Origin: Parabacteroides hominis
GTDB lineage: Bacteria; Bacteroidota; Bacteroidia; Bacteroidales; Tannerellaceae
Assembly: GCF_014287585.1 (NCBI RefSeq)
Contig: NZ_JACOOJ010000003.1
Location: 124,001 to 188,000, forward strand
DNA: 64,000 bases
Reading direction: 5' to 3'
Shown here: in pieces, positions 24,347-32,988 of the stretch
Numbering within the stretch: the stretch's first letter is position 1
How the letters are laid out: every line of letters starts with the position of its first letter
Made by a program: the position numbers and the translations under genes
Notes under the pieces: generated by a model
The model's database searches: none
The model's input: only the letters and a program-made list of their open reading frames with translations
What the model was told of the DNA's origin: nothing

Positions 24347-26560
24347 ATGGTGAAGAAATACCTGTCTCTTTTGCTTATATGCTTGCTTGCTTGGCCTGCG
24401 ATGGCGGGGGAACGCAAGAAAGTCGCTGTCGTGTTGGGCGGTGGCGGTGCAAAGGGTGTGGCGCATATCGGGGTATTGAAAGTGTTGGAGGAAGCCGGTA
24501 TACCGATCGATATCGTGACCGGGACCAGTATGGGAGCGATCGTCGGAGGTTTGTATGCCATCGGTTACAGCCCGGACGAGATCAAGGAAATGGTAGAGTC
24601 GCAGGACTGGGAGATGTTGCTGAGCGACAAAGTGAAACGTAGCCATTTGCTTTTTCCTGAAAAGGAGAAGGCAGAACGTTATATAGTCTCCCTGCCTTTC
24701 GGATTGGAGAAGAAAGACCGGGTGATCGACGGGGTTGTGAAAGGACAGAACCTGCAAAACCTCTTTTCGGACTTGACGATCGGTTATCACGATTCGGTCG
24801 ATTTCAACTCTTTCCGGATGCCGTTTGCTTGTGTGGCGGTCGATATGGTTAGTGGAAAAGATTATGTATTCCACAAAGGTAGCCTTCCGCTTGCCATGCG
24901 TGCCAGTATGGCGATCCCGGCTGTGTTTACACCTGTCCGGCTGGACAGCATGGTGCTTGTCGATGGCGGGTTGAACAATAATTATCCGGTAGATGTCGCG
25001 CTTGCTATGGGCGCGGATATCATTATCGGCGTGGATCTGGCAACGAGCGATCTGCGGACCTACGACCGCCTGCATTCTCCCGGTGATATCGCAACGCAGA
25101 TCATCGCTTTGCACGGCTATGACAAATATGCGCGGAACCGCGACCGGACCGATCTGCTGTTTCGTCCGGATATGGAACCTTACCGTTCCGCCAGTTTTGC
25201 TCCCGCCGCTCTCGACACGATGTTGCACAGGGGAGAAGCCGATGCCCGCCGCCGTTGGGACGAAATCATGGCTTTGAAGCGTAAGATCGGCCTTTCGGAT
25301 GCCGATACCATTTCCATACAGGCCCGGCGTCTGGCGCATCGTCCCGTTTTGCCTGCCGATACTTTCTATGTCCGTCATATCCGTTTCGATGGAGCCGATC
25401 CGCGCGACCTCAACTGGCTGCATCGTATCTGTGCGCTGAAGGAGAACAGCCATATCACGCTGAAGGAACTTCGCAAGTCCATGTCTATCCTGGTCGGGAC
25501 TAATGCCTATGCCTATGTGAACTACAAACTGACCGGCGAGAACCAGCAGGATCTGGTCCTGACCTTGCAGCCTAAATCGGAAAGCTCGGTGAACTTAGGT
25601 ATACGTTTCGATTCGGAGGAAATCATCGGGGTGTTGGTGAATGCCACCTATCATAAGGGAAAACGGAATCATTCCCGGTTTGCTTTTACCGGGCGTGTGG
25701 GAAGCAAGATATCCTCTGCGATGCTGGATTACTCGATCGAACGTTCTCCGCTGCGCAATTTCAATTTGTCGTATAAGTTCAGCTATAATAACCTGGATAT
25801 TTATGAGAAGGGGGATAAGCGGTTCAACACGACCTATACGCACCATCTCGCCGAATTTGCTTATTCGGATATGAACTGGTTGAGCTTCAAGGTGAAGGCC
25901 GGACTTCGTTACGAGTATTTCAATTATAATTCCTTCCTCTATACCGGAAGCGACGAACTGTACACGGTAAAGCCGGAGGGCTTTTTCAGCTATTTCGCAT
26001 CGGCACATCTCGAAACATTGGACCGGCGGTATTTCCCTAATAAGGGAGTTTCTTTGGAGGCTGACTATTCATTATATACGGATAACTTTGTGAAATATAA
26101 CGGCAGTTCTCCTTTCTCGGCCATCGGCTTGAAGTTTATGACGGTTTGTCCTATTAGTTCACGTTTGAGTTTGCTGCCTGCGCTTTACGGGCGTGTCCTG
26201 ATCGGAGGGAATACGGCTTATCCGTTCCTGAATGCGATCGGGGGAGAGACGTTCGGGCGTTATTTGGCTCAACAATTGCCTTTTGCCGGTATCAACCATG
26301 TGGAAATTCTGGATAATTCGGTCGTGGTGGCGCGTTTCCAGCTCCGGCAACGCATCGCCGGGAACAATTATATCACGCTGACCGGCAACTATGGCATTCA
26401 TGATAATGACTTTTTCCATTTGTTGAAGGGAAGAAGCCTTTGGGGCGGCAGCTTAGGATATGCTTATAACAGTATGGCCGGTCCGCTGAGTGCAACGTTC
26501 GGCATGTCCAACCGTAATTCGCACTTGCAGTTTTATATGAATTTGGGATTTATGTTTTAA
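24347..26560 (+). CDS. Patatin-like phospholipase fused to an outer-membrane barrel
   Basis: 737 aa from ATG 24347; a GTG 3 nt upstream is less likely. The signal peptide is followed by a patatin domain (about 25-310) with the oxyanion motif GGGGAKG, the nucleophile motif GTSMG (Ser61) and the catalytic Asp in VDGG (Asp206). Residues about 340-400 look like a POTRA domain (FYVRHIRFDG..). The rest is a beta-barrel of the BamA/surface antigen kind ending in aromatic MNLGFMF. This layout matches type Ve autotransporters such as PlpD and FplA (family knowledge): a lipase exposed or released at the surface. Confidence 0.88.
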   Translation: MVKKYLSLLLICLLAWPAMAGERKKVAVVLGGGGAKGVAHIGVLKVLEEAGIPIDIVTGTSMGAIVGGLYAIGYSPDEIKEMVESQDWEMLLSDKVKRSHLLFPEKEKAERYIVSLPFGLEKKDRVIDGVVKGQNLQNLFSDLTIGYHDSVDFNSFRMPFACVAVDMVSGKDYVFHKGSLPLAMRASMAIPAVFTPVRLDSMVLVDGGLNNNYPVDVALAMGADIIIGVDLATSDLRTYDRLHSPGDIATQIIALHGYDKYARNRDRTDLLFRPDMEPYRSASFAPAALDTMLHRGEADARRRWDEIMALKRKIGLSDADTISIQARRLAHRPVLPADTFYVRHIRFDGADPRDLNWLHRICALKENSHITLKELRKSMSILVGTNAYAYVNYKLTGENQQDLVLTLQPKSESSVNLGIRFDSEEIIGVLVNATYHKGKRNHSRFAFTGRVGSKISSAMLDYSIERSPLRNFNLSYKFSYNNLDIYEKGDKRFNTTYTHHLAEFAYSDMNWLSFKVKAGLRYEYFNYNSFLYTGSDELYTVKPEGFFSYFASAHLETLDRRYFPNKGVSLEADYSLYTDNFVKYNGSSPFSAIGLKFMTVCPISSRLSLLPALYGRVLIGGNTAYPFLNAIGGETFGRYLAQQLPFAGINHVEILDNSVVVARFQLRQRIAGNNYITLTGNYGIHDNDFFHLLKGRSLWGGSLGYAYNSMAGPLSATFGMSNRNSHLQFYMNLGFMF

Positions 26561-26577
26561 TATAATATATATAAGGT

Positions 26578-27252
26578 ATGAATGCAGAAATAATACAATT
26601 CCTGACAAAACTGCGTCAGAACAATAACCGGGAATGGTTCCAGGCAAATAAAGACCGTTACGACCTTCTTCGCAAGGGTTTTATCGACGAAGTGCAACAA
26701 TTGATTGACCGGATCGCCCTGTTCGATCCGGAAATAGCCGGATTGGAGGCGAAGGATTGCCTGTTCCGCATTTACCGGGATATTCGTTTTTCCCCTGATA
26801 AGACTCCGTATAAAATTCATTTTGCAGCCTATATGGCTTCCTGTGGCGGGCGGGGCAGTGAACGTGCCGGCTACTATATCCATCTTGAACCGGGTGGTTG
26901 CCTGCTTTCGGGTGGCGTTTGGTGTCCGCCGCCGGCCTTGTTGAAAGCGCTCCGTAAAGACATTTATGAAAATATAGAAGATTTTGTCGCCATCATGGAA
27001 AAGCCGGCTTTCAAGAAGACATATCCGGCAATGGAGGGTGAAGTCCTGAAACGTATGCCTGCCGGCTATCCTTCCGATTTCAAATATGACGAAATTCTCC
27101 GCCACAAAGACTTTAGCGTCGTCTCCTACAAACCGGACGAATTCTTTTTCGCATCTGACTGGATGGACAAAGCCATTGAAGATTTCAAACTTTTGTATCC
27201 GTTCAACCAATTCCTGAATTATACGGTAGATGAGTATTTAGGAAGAGTTTAA
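26578..27252 (+). CDS. DUF2461 family protein
   Basis: 224 aa, one domain, no signal peptide. Recognisable family blocks are NNREWFQANKDRYDLLR at the start, CLFRIYRDIRFSPDKTPYKIHFAAYM in the middle and GYYIHLEPGGCLLSGGVWCPP. The family is widespread and of unknown function. It lies 17 bp after the patatin gene and is probably co-transcribed with it. The palindromic repeat at 27289-27368 follows. Confidence 0.85.
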   Translation: MNAEIIQFLTKLRQNNNREWFQANKDRYDLLRKGFIDEVQQLIDRIALFDPEIAGLEAKDCLFRIYRDIRFSPDKTPYKIHFAAYMASCGGRGSERAGYYIHLEPGGCLLSGGVWCPPPALLKALRKDIYENIEDFVAIMEKPAFKKTYPAMEGEVLKRMPAGYPSDFKYDEILRHKDFSVVSYKPDEFFFASDWMDKAIEDFKLLYPFNQFLNYTVDEYLGRV

Positions 27253-27288
27253 CAAGAACCATCGGTTCATAATCACCAAACAATCCCC

Positions 27289-27368
27289 GTAGAGGCAGGT
27301 TCCAAACCTGCCCGATCCAATATTCGATCTATCTGCCTCTATCGGGCGGGTTTGGAACCCGCCCCTAC
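27289..27368. repeat. Nested palindromic intergenic repeat
   Basis: Two 28-bp arms (27289-27316 and 27341-27368) are inverted copies with three mismatches, and each arm is itself largely palindromic around TTCCAAACC. A related single arm (GGGGCGGGGCTTGCCCGCCC) is at 30003-30022. The structure could fold as a cruciform or act as a bidirectional terminator after the DUF2461 gene. Confidence 0.7.
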
Positions 27369-27420
27369 CAGCCTCTTTATTCCAATTTCAATATATATTT
27401 CTCGTGTTTCGTGAATATTT

Positions 27421-27490
27421 TATCGAAAAACGATAAAAATATTTGGTGGAGTCAAAAATAATATATTCTTTTGCATATCGAAAAACGATA
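27421..27490 (+). promoter_or_regulatory. Promoter bracketed by two identical palindromes
   Basis: TATCGAAAAACGATA occurs exactly twice, at 27421-27435 and 27476-27490, with centres 55 bp apart. Between them sit TTTG (27442-27445) and, after 20 nt, TTCTTTTG (27466-27473), a slightly off-consensus promoter. One site lies upstream of -33 and the other at the start point. This fits cooperative repression, probably by the XRE regulator encoded at the end of the operon (inference). Confidence 0.68.
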
Positions 27491-27526
27491 AATATTATTT
27501 GAGAAACGAACAACAAAAGATTTTGT

Positions 27527-28195
27527 ATGAAAAGACGATTGAACATATTTGCTTTGTTAATACTTCTGGCGTTGACCATTCATACTGGATATACTTTATT
27601 TTATTCCTGGGAAGAAATTTCTACAGCTTACAAAGAAGGGTATGAGAATGCGAAGGAATTTCCTGAACAGCCGAATAAGCAGAAAAAGAAACTTTTGTCC
27701 AGACATGATATTTGTATCAGGAAGAAGGCAGGAGGTACGGCGATAATTGATTCGATTTATAATACAAAAACGAATAGTTATATTCCGACAGATATACAAA
27801 AGATGCAAATAAGTATTCCGGATAATGAAAGTGCTGGTTACAAAGTGTCAATTGCAATAATGGCATTACTCTTGGTTCCGACCGTAATAGCTGTGATTGT
27901 CCTTTTTTTGAAATTGATTGGTGCAATACAATCCGCTTTACTATTTACGAAAACAAATGTGCTTCGTTTGAGATGGATTGGCGGATGTCTGTTGTTGATA
28001 GCTGCCATATATACGATAGGCAATTATATGGAACTGGTATCTGTTCGTTCCGCAATCGAAATATCCGGTTATGAAATAACAAGTGAGGGAATGATTGAGT
28101 TCCCGTCTCTGATAAATGCCTTAATTGCATTCCTGGCTGCAGAAGTTTTTGCGATTGGGTTAAAATTGAAAGAAGAGCAAGAGTTTACGATATAA
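27527..28195 (+). CDS. DUF2975 membrane protein 1
   Basis: 222 aa. Span 1 is near residues 7-26, followed by an extracytoplasmic loop of about 80 aa, then spans near 108-133, 152-170 and 190-210. The C-terminus VFAIGLKLKEEQEFTI is shared by three other proteins of this operon. The DUF2975 family is membrane-bound, of unknown role, and often sits beside a YozG-type regulator, as with B. subtilis yoaS/yozG (family knowledge). It is the first gene after the bracketed promoter, 23 bp ahead of sppA. The base composition of this gene and the later DUF2975 genes is visibly AT-richer than the surroundings. Confidence 0.8.
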   Translation: MKRRLNIFALLILLALTIHTGYTLFYSWEEISTAYKEGYENAKEFPEQPNKQKKKLLSRHDICIRKKAGGTAIIDSIYNTKTNSYIPTDIQKMQISIPDNESAGYKVSIAIMALLLVPTVIAVIVLFLKLIGAIQSALLFTKTNVLRLRWIGGCLLLIAAIYTIGNYMELVSVRSAIEISGYEITSEGMIEFPSLINALIAFLAAEVFAIGLKLKEEQEFTI

Positions 28196-28218
28196 TAACA
28201 ACAAATACATAAAACATT

Positions 28219-29994
28219 ATGAAACAATTCTTCAAAACAGTATTTGCATCCACACTGGGCGTGCTGGTTGCTTTGGGAATCGTAACAATGGGTTCCATCT
28301 TTTTCATCATAGGAGTAGCTGCCAGTGCAGATGGTTCTTCTGAGTATAAACCGGATAAGAACACTGTGTTCAAACTCTCTTTGGACGGCGCTTTGGTTGA
28401 TCAGGCTGTTAAGAATCCATTTTCCGAACTGATGGGTGAGAAAAGCGGGCAGACGGCTATTGACGATGTTGTGAAGGCGATTCGTCGGGCTAAAGCAAAT
28501 GACAACATCAAAGGTATTTATATGGAAGCCGGTTCTATCTCCGGAGGTTTTGCCGGTCTGGAAGCTATCCGACGCGAGTTGGTGGATTTCAAGGAAAGCG
28601 GAAAGTTTATCGTTTCTTATGGCGATTATTATACGCATGGTACTTATTATCTCTGTAGCGTAGCCGACTCGGTTTTCCTGAATCCGCAAGGTAGTGTATC
28701 GCTTGTCGGACTTGCTTCACAGGGACTTTTCTTTACCGGTCTTGCTGAGAAATTAGGAGTTGAGCACTATATCTTTAAGGTAGGAACATACAAAAGTGCG
28801 GTAGAACCTTTTTTCCTGAAGAAATTTAGCGACGCTAACCGCGAACAGTTGAACTCTTTCTTGGGTAGCGTCTGGGGAAATGTTACTTCTGCTATCGAAA
28901 AGAGCCGTAATATCTCATCCGACGAGCTGAACCGTTACCTGAACGAAGGTCTTGCAATGGGACAGGCTTCCAATGCTGTCGATTATAAATTGGCGGACGG
29001 GCTTCGCTATCGGTATGAAGTGGAAAACTGTGTGAAAGAAATGGCCGGACAGGATGTAAAGGGTAAACTGAAAACTGCCGGCGTTGATAAAGTCGCCTCA
29101 ATCAAAGTAAAAGAAAAAGACAGTAAGAACAAGATCGCCATCCTGTATGCTGAGGGCGAGATCAGAGACGACGATTCTTCTTCTCCTTTCAGCGCAGACG
29201 AACAGGTGATTTCAGAAGAAATGGCAAAGAAACTGCGTAAGCTGAAAGACGACGATGATGTAAAAGCCGTGGTTTTCCGTGTGAACTCTCCGGGTGGTAG
29301 CGCCTATATTTCCGAACAGATCTGGAAAGAAGTCGTAGAGCTGAAAGCTAAGAAGCCGATTGTTGTTTCAATGGGTAATTATGCTGCTTCCGGTGGCTAT
29401 TATATCTCTTGTGCCGCAAACAAGATTGTCGCAGAACGTACAACGCTGACCGGCTCAATCGGTGTATTCGGTGTAGTCCGCAATTTCACCGGAACTTTTG
29501 ACAAAGTGGGTGTAACTACGGATATCGTAAAGACAAATACATTCGCTGACTTGGGAGACATCAGCCGTCCGATGCGTGAAGATGAAAAGGCGCTGATCCA
29601 GCGTGGCGTAGAACAGACATACGATTTATTCCTGACCCGTTGCGCAGATGGCCGCGGCATGACAAAGGCTGAGATCGATTCGATCGGACAAGGCCGTGTA
29701 TGGACAGGCGAACAGGCGTTGGAAAGAGGCTTGGTCGACCAGTTGGGCGGTATGGATGATGCAATCAAGGAGGCTGCGGTTTTGGCGGAACTGACTGATT
29801 ATTCGGTAACAATTGCTGACGGCCCGAAAGACTTCTTTACCAAGTTCATGGAGAAGAAGATGGATGAAGCAAAAGTCTCCATCGCCAAATCTGTAATGGG
29901 TGAAGAACAATTCAAACTGTTCTCGACTATCCGCCGGGCTGAAACGGAATCCGGTATAATTGCCCGTATGCCGTTCGATATAAAAGGTTTATAA
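28219..29994 (+). CDS. sppA: Signal peptide peptidase SppA, long form
   Basis: 591 aa. N-terminal anchor near residues 12-38, then tandem protease domains of the 67-kDa type. The general-base lysine is Lys192 (GTYKSAVEPF) and the nucleophile is Ser391 (NYAASGGYYIS), each in its family context. It degrades cleaved signal peptides and perhaps other membrane-embedded fragments on the periplasmic side. It lies 23 bp after one DUF2975 gene and 54 bp before the next, with no separate promoter that I could see. Its placement inside this operon is unusual. Confidence 0.93.
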   Translation: MKQFFKTVFASTLGVLVALGIVTMGSIFFIIGVAASADGSSEYKPDKNTVFKLSLDGALVDQAVKNPFSELMGEKSGQTAIDDVVKAIRRAKANDNIKGIYMEAGSISGGFAGLEAIRRELVDFKESGKFIVSYGDYYTHGTYYLCSVADSVFLNPQGSVSLVGLASQGLFFTGLAEKLGVEHYIFKVGTYKSAVEPFFLKKFSDANREQLNSFLGSVWGNVTSAIEKSRNISSDELNRYLNEGLAMGQASNAVDYKLADGLRYRYEVENCVKEMAGQDVKGKLKTAGVDKVASIKVKEKDSKNKIAILYAEGEIRDDDSSSPFSADEQVISEEMAKKLRKLKDDDDVKAVVFRVNSPGGSAYISEQIWKEVVELKAKKPIVVSMGNYAASGGYYISCAANKIVAERTTLTGSIGVFGVVRNFTGTFDKVGVTTDIVKTNTFADLGDISRPMREDEKALIQRGVEQTYDLFLTRCADGRGMTKAEIDSIGQGRVWTGEQALERGLVDQLGGMDDAIKEAAVLAELTDYSVTIADGPKDFFTKFMEKKMDEAKVSIAKSVMGEEQFKLFSTIRRAETESGIIARMPFDIKGL

Positions 29995-30002
29995 TAAAAT
30001 GC

Positions 30003-30022
30003 AGGGGCGGGGCTTGCCCGCC
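30003..30022. repeat. Short GC palindrome
   Basis: GGGGCGGGGCTTGCCCGCCC resembles one arm of the repeat at 27289-27368. It lies in the 54-bp gap between sppA and the second DUF2975 gene and may cause partial termination there. Confidence 0.5.
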
Positions 30023-30048
30023 CTTCTTAAGCAAGAAAGCTATAGGTT

Positions 30049-30714
30049 ATGAAAAAGCAATTGAATTTAATCTGCGTATTGATATTTTTCTTTGTCGGTC
30101 TGTCTTTAGTTCCGAGCATCTATTCGATGGGTAATGCTTTTGTGGACGGTTTCAAAGTAGGAATGTCACAAGCGGAAGAAGCGCATGAGCAGGGAACAAC
30201 GAATATCAGTGCGGAAATATTAAGTCCGCTGGCTCTTAATTTATGGCCGAAGTCTTTGGCTGCCACTTCTGATAAACTGTTCAATCAGAAGGATCATGAG
30301 TGGTATCCGGCTTCACATATCAAGACATTGGTTTGGACGAAATCCAAAGATGCCGGAATTGAGAGATATGTAAGTTTCCTTGTCCTGATCGGCCTGTTCT
30401 TTATTATAAAAGCGATCATCCAATTCTACAAGCTGATCAATGCGATTAACCATGAGGTGATATTCGATTGGATGAATGTACGCCGTTTGAATCGTATCGG
30501 ACGTAACCTGCTGATCTCTTTCGTGATGACACAGGCTTATATGCTAATGAATTACTGGGCGGCAACCCGCCTGTTCGAACTGGAAGGCTATGAACATAAT
30601 TTCTGGTGTGACTTTCAGTCGATGACGTTGATAATGGGACTGATCGCTTTATTGGTAGGCCGTATTTTTGCAATCGGCTTACAGATGAAGGAGGAACAGG
30701 AGTTGACAATTTAA
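30049..30714 (+). CDS. DUF2975 membrane protein 2
   Basis: 221 aa with the same plan as protein 1: span 1 near residues 8-27, a loop of about 80 aa, spans near 108-130, 148-168 and 188-208. The C-terminus is IFAIGLQMKEEQELTI. After span 1 it shows the acidic and glycine-containing FVDGFKVGMSQAEE block seen in variant form in its paralogues. It starts 54 bp after sppA and is followed by protein 3 after 10 bp. Confidence 0.8.
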   Translation: MKKQLNLICVLIFFFVGLSLVPSIYSMGNAFVDGFKVGMSQAEEAHEQGTTNISAEILSPLALNLWPKSLAATSDKLFNQKDHEWYPASHIKTLVWTKSKDAGIERYVSFLVLIGLFFIIKAIIQFYKLINAINHEVIFDWMNVRRLNRIGRNLLISFVMTQAYMLMNYWAATRLFELEGYEHNFWCDFQSMTLIMGLIALLVGRIFAIGLQMKEEQELTI

Positions 30715-30724
30715 AGATTTTGAG

Positions 30725-31192
30725 ATGAAACGGAATTTGAATACCCTATGTTTTGTGTTGGTGATGCTTTGTATTGTTGCTCTTTCATCAAATAATATAG
30801 ATGCTTTGCAGCTTTGCTATGAGATGGGGAAAGGTACGGCTTATACCGATGCTACACAGAAAAATTTTCTGATAGAGACCATTATTCGTGCTGTAGATAT
30901 GAATGTACTGCTGATAGCAGGCATACTTTTGATTATAGTTGTCTCAAAAATAAATAAGGGGCTTGTCTTTGTCTGGCAGAATATCACCTTGTTCAGATGG
31001 ATCGGATATTTGTTGGGGATTCACGCTTTGGTTTCTTCTGCCGTTAATTATGTGGGAAAGCAGGCTTCGGAGACTTTTGAAGGAAATCCATTTGACTATC
31101 AAGGAGTGATCGCTGCCATATTCGTTTTGATGGTTGCAGAGATTTTCGCGATTGGTTTGAGGATGAAAGAAGAACAAGACCTGACGGTCTAA
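30725..31192 (+). CDS. DUF2975 membrane protein 3, short form
   Basis: 155 aa, about 60 shorter than its paralogues. The first span and the three later spans remain, but most of the large extracytoplasmic loop is missing. The C-terminus IFAIGLRMKEEQDLTV is intact and there is no frameshift, so this looks like a genuine short variant rather than a fragment. It is 10 bp from the preceding gene and 8 bp from the next. Confidence 0.75.
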   Translation: MKRNLNTLCFVLVMLCIVALSSNNIDALQLCYEMGKGTAYTDATQKNFLIETIIRAVDMNVLLIAGILLIIVVSKINKGLVFVWQNITLFRWIGYLLGIHALVSSAVNYVGKQASETFEGNPFDYQGVIAAIFVLMVAEIFAIGLRMKEEQDLTV

Positions 31193-31200
31193 TAAAGGGA

Positions 31201-31836
31201 ATGAAAATGAAATCGAAAAGTATAAGGATATTGAGCATTTTGATACTGCTTCTTTCTATAGTGATGTTGGGCGACGGCTTTCTGGGATTTAAAGACGGAT
31301 GGAGCAGTGCAGACGGTGACTTGGATAAGAAAATACATCGGGTAGATGTGTCGTTGAATCCTGCTGTCGCGTATAGCTTGCCTGATACATTGCAACTGGC
31401 GGATAACCGGAAAATACCTTATCAGATAGGAAATATTACTTTGGGAATGAAGACCGATAAGGTCTATGAGCTTTTCTCCGGTATTATAGGATTGGTTTCC
31501 ACACCGGTCTTTCTGCTCCTGATTATTTGGGCGGGATTGTCTTTCTTCCGTTTTATCCGGGATGTGCAACGACAACAGATATTTATTCGTTCGAATGTCA
31601 AGAGGCTCCGTGTTATCTGCTGGATGTTGTTGCTTGTCGGGATTATGAAAAACGTGTTTGCAGGGGTGGACTACTTCCTGTTGTTAAAAGATAGCGATGT
31701 CTCTTTCCCCGGCTACCGGATTACCGGCTTCGAGTTTGATTATAGTACATTCTTTTTGGCTCTCTTGTTCGGCCTTTTTGCCGAAATATTTGCATTAGGG
31801 GTTAAATTGAAAGAGGAACAGGAGCTAACGGTTTAG
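31201..31836 (+). CDS. DUF2975 membrane protein 4
   Basis: 211 aa. Span 1 near residues 8-25, then FKDGWSSADGDLDKK, a loop, and spans near 88-112, 133-152 and 175-200. The C-terminus is IFALGVKLKEEQELTV. It starts 8 bp after protein 3 and is followed after 21 bp by the CAAX-protease-like gene. The four copies have diverged well beyond recent duplication yet keep the same C-terminal tag. Confidence 0.8.
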   Translation: MKMKSKSIRILSILILLLSIVMLGDGFLGFKDGWSSADGDLDKKIHRVDVSLNPAVAYSLPDTLQLADNRKIPYQIGNITLGMKTDKVYELFSGIIGLVSTPVFLLLIIWAGLSFFRFIRDVQRQQIFIRSNVKRLRVICWMLLLVGIMKNVFAGVDYFLLLKDSDVSFPGYRITGFEFDYSTFFLALLFGLFAEIFALGVKLKEEQELTV

Positions 31837-31857
31837 AGGTTTTAAGGAGAAACGGAT

Positions 31858-32571
31858 ATGGATAGGATTGTAAAATTACTGATTGCCCAGATAGGATTTA
31901 TGCTTTTGGGAGTTATTCTGGCTGCTATTCCTTGTATCCTGATTATGGGGATAGATATTGCTAAAGTTCATGTGATTGTATCGGGACTGTTTTTAGGAAG
32001 TTTGCTTCTTATATGGTATATGTTGTCAAAGAAATACGTTCGTCTCGACTCGCTGACCTGGTCATTCCATTCAGTGAAAGCAATCATTCTGATTATTATA
32101 CTGAATGTCTTGTTTTTCTTTTTTGCGAATGGGCTGGATGGCTTGACCGATTTCCTGGGGTATGAAGATTTGAATGAAAATTTCAGTATCCTGAGGGATT
32201 TGGCTCTTAATCCTTTTGGGCTTTGTGTTCTTTTATTTGTTTCTCCGGTTGCCGAAGAGTTTTTATATCAGGGGGCGATACTAAGCTCATTGCTTTGGGG
32301 ATATCTTTATTATCGTTCCGGCAGCTTGAGTTTATGTATTCTTTCGAATATGATAGTGAACGGTATTTCGGCATTGCTTATAATTTATTACCCGAATGTC
32401 CGTTCCGTGTATGAAATAATAGGAACAGTGCCCTTTGCCGGGCTTGCTGTTCTGAGTGTAATATTATCTGCAATCTGTATATATTATTTGAACCGGAGTT
32501 TGAAGATCCCGGCTTGGCAAATATCGGAAAGCAGGGATGGTGAAACTGGTAGTGTCGTAATTAACGAATAA
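31858..32571 (+). CDS. CPBP (CAAX protease-like) membrane protein with altered active site
   Basis: 237 aa, about seven or eight membrane spans. The first CPBP motif is present as SPVAEEFLYQG, where the usual EExxxR has Gln in place of Arg. The motif 3 region reads ILSNMIVNG, with Asn where HxxxN expects His. No FxxxH motif is obvious: the expected place reads LLWGYLYY. It is therefore probably not a working protease, or it works differently (inference). In bacteria the family is tied to peptide processing, immunity and membrane stress. It lies between the DUF2975 genes and the XRE regulator. Confidence 0.75.
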   Translation: MDRIVKLLIAQIGFMLLGVILAAIPCILIMGIDIAKVHVIVSGLFLGSLLLIWYMLSKKYVRLDSLTWSFHSVKAIILIIILNVLFFFFANGLDGLTDFLGYEDLNENFSILRDLALNPFGLCVLLFVSPVAEEFLYQGAILSSLLWGYLYYRSGSLSLCILSNMIVNGISALLIIYYPNVRSVYEIIGTVPFAGLAVLSVILSAICIYYLNRSLKIPAWQISESRDGETGSVVINE

Positions 32572-32586
32572 TCAAAGGAGTAAGAT

Positions 32587-32796
32587 ATGGCTATAATAGT
32601 GAATTTGGATGTGATGATGGCAAAACGGAAGATCGCTTTGGGCGATTTGGCTGATCGTATCGGCATTACCCCGGCAAATCTTTCGATCTTAAAGACGGGT
32701 AAAGCCAAGGCTATACGCTTTTCTACTCTTGAGGCAATCTGTAAGGAGCTCGATTGTCAGCCGGCGGATATTCTTGAATTTAAAGAAGATGAATAG
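32587..32796 (+). CDS. XRE-family regulator, YozG type
   Basis: 69 aa, almost entirely one helix-turn-helix: VMMAKRKIALGDLADRIGITPANLSILKTGKAKAIRFSTLEAICKELDCQPADILEF. The 'L.LK.GK..aiRfsTL..iC..L.CqP.DiLe' pattern is typical of the small YozG regulators that accompany DUF2975 genes (family knowledge). It is last in the operon, 15 bp after the CPBP gene. The twin TATCG-CGATA palindromes at 27421-27490 are its most likely target. Confidence 0.88.
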   Translation: MAIIVNLDVMMAKRKIALGDLADRIGITPANLSILKTGKAKAIRFSTLEAICKELDCQPADILEFKEDE

Positions 32797-32919
32797 TCTC
32801 TTTAAGGATATTATTGAGTGTCGTATTACAATATGTAAGTGTAGCGTGTGCATTATAAGTGAATAAAAGGTTGAATATTGTTAATTAAGCTGTATTTGCT
32901 GACAATATGTAAGCTAAAG

Positions 32920-32951
32920 TTTGGATAGTTCAGGTTGACTGCCTACATTTG
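32920..32951 (+). promoter_or_regulatory. Promoter of the DUF3836 gene
   Basis: TTTG (32920-32923), a 20-nt spacer and TACATTTG (32944-32951) form a near-consensus promoter about 38 bp before the start codon. Confidence 0.7.
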
Positions 32952-32988
32952 CACCGCAATTTGAAAGTAATCTTAAAGTAATAATTAT

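Noticed and set aside
24397..25453. Long antisense frame opposite the patatin gene, and similar ones at 12813-13781, 15996-16739, 33635-34555, 35345-36292 and 54555-53929
   Set aside because: All are shadows of well-supported genes with low-complexity, His/Arg-rich translations and no motifs.
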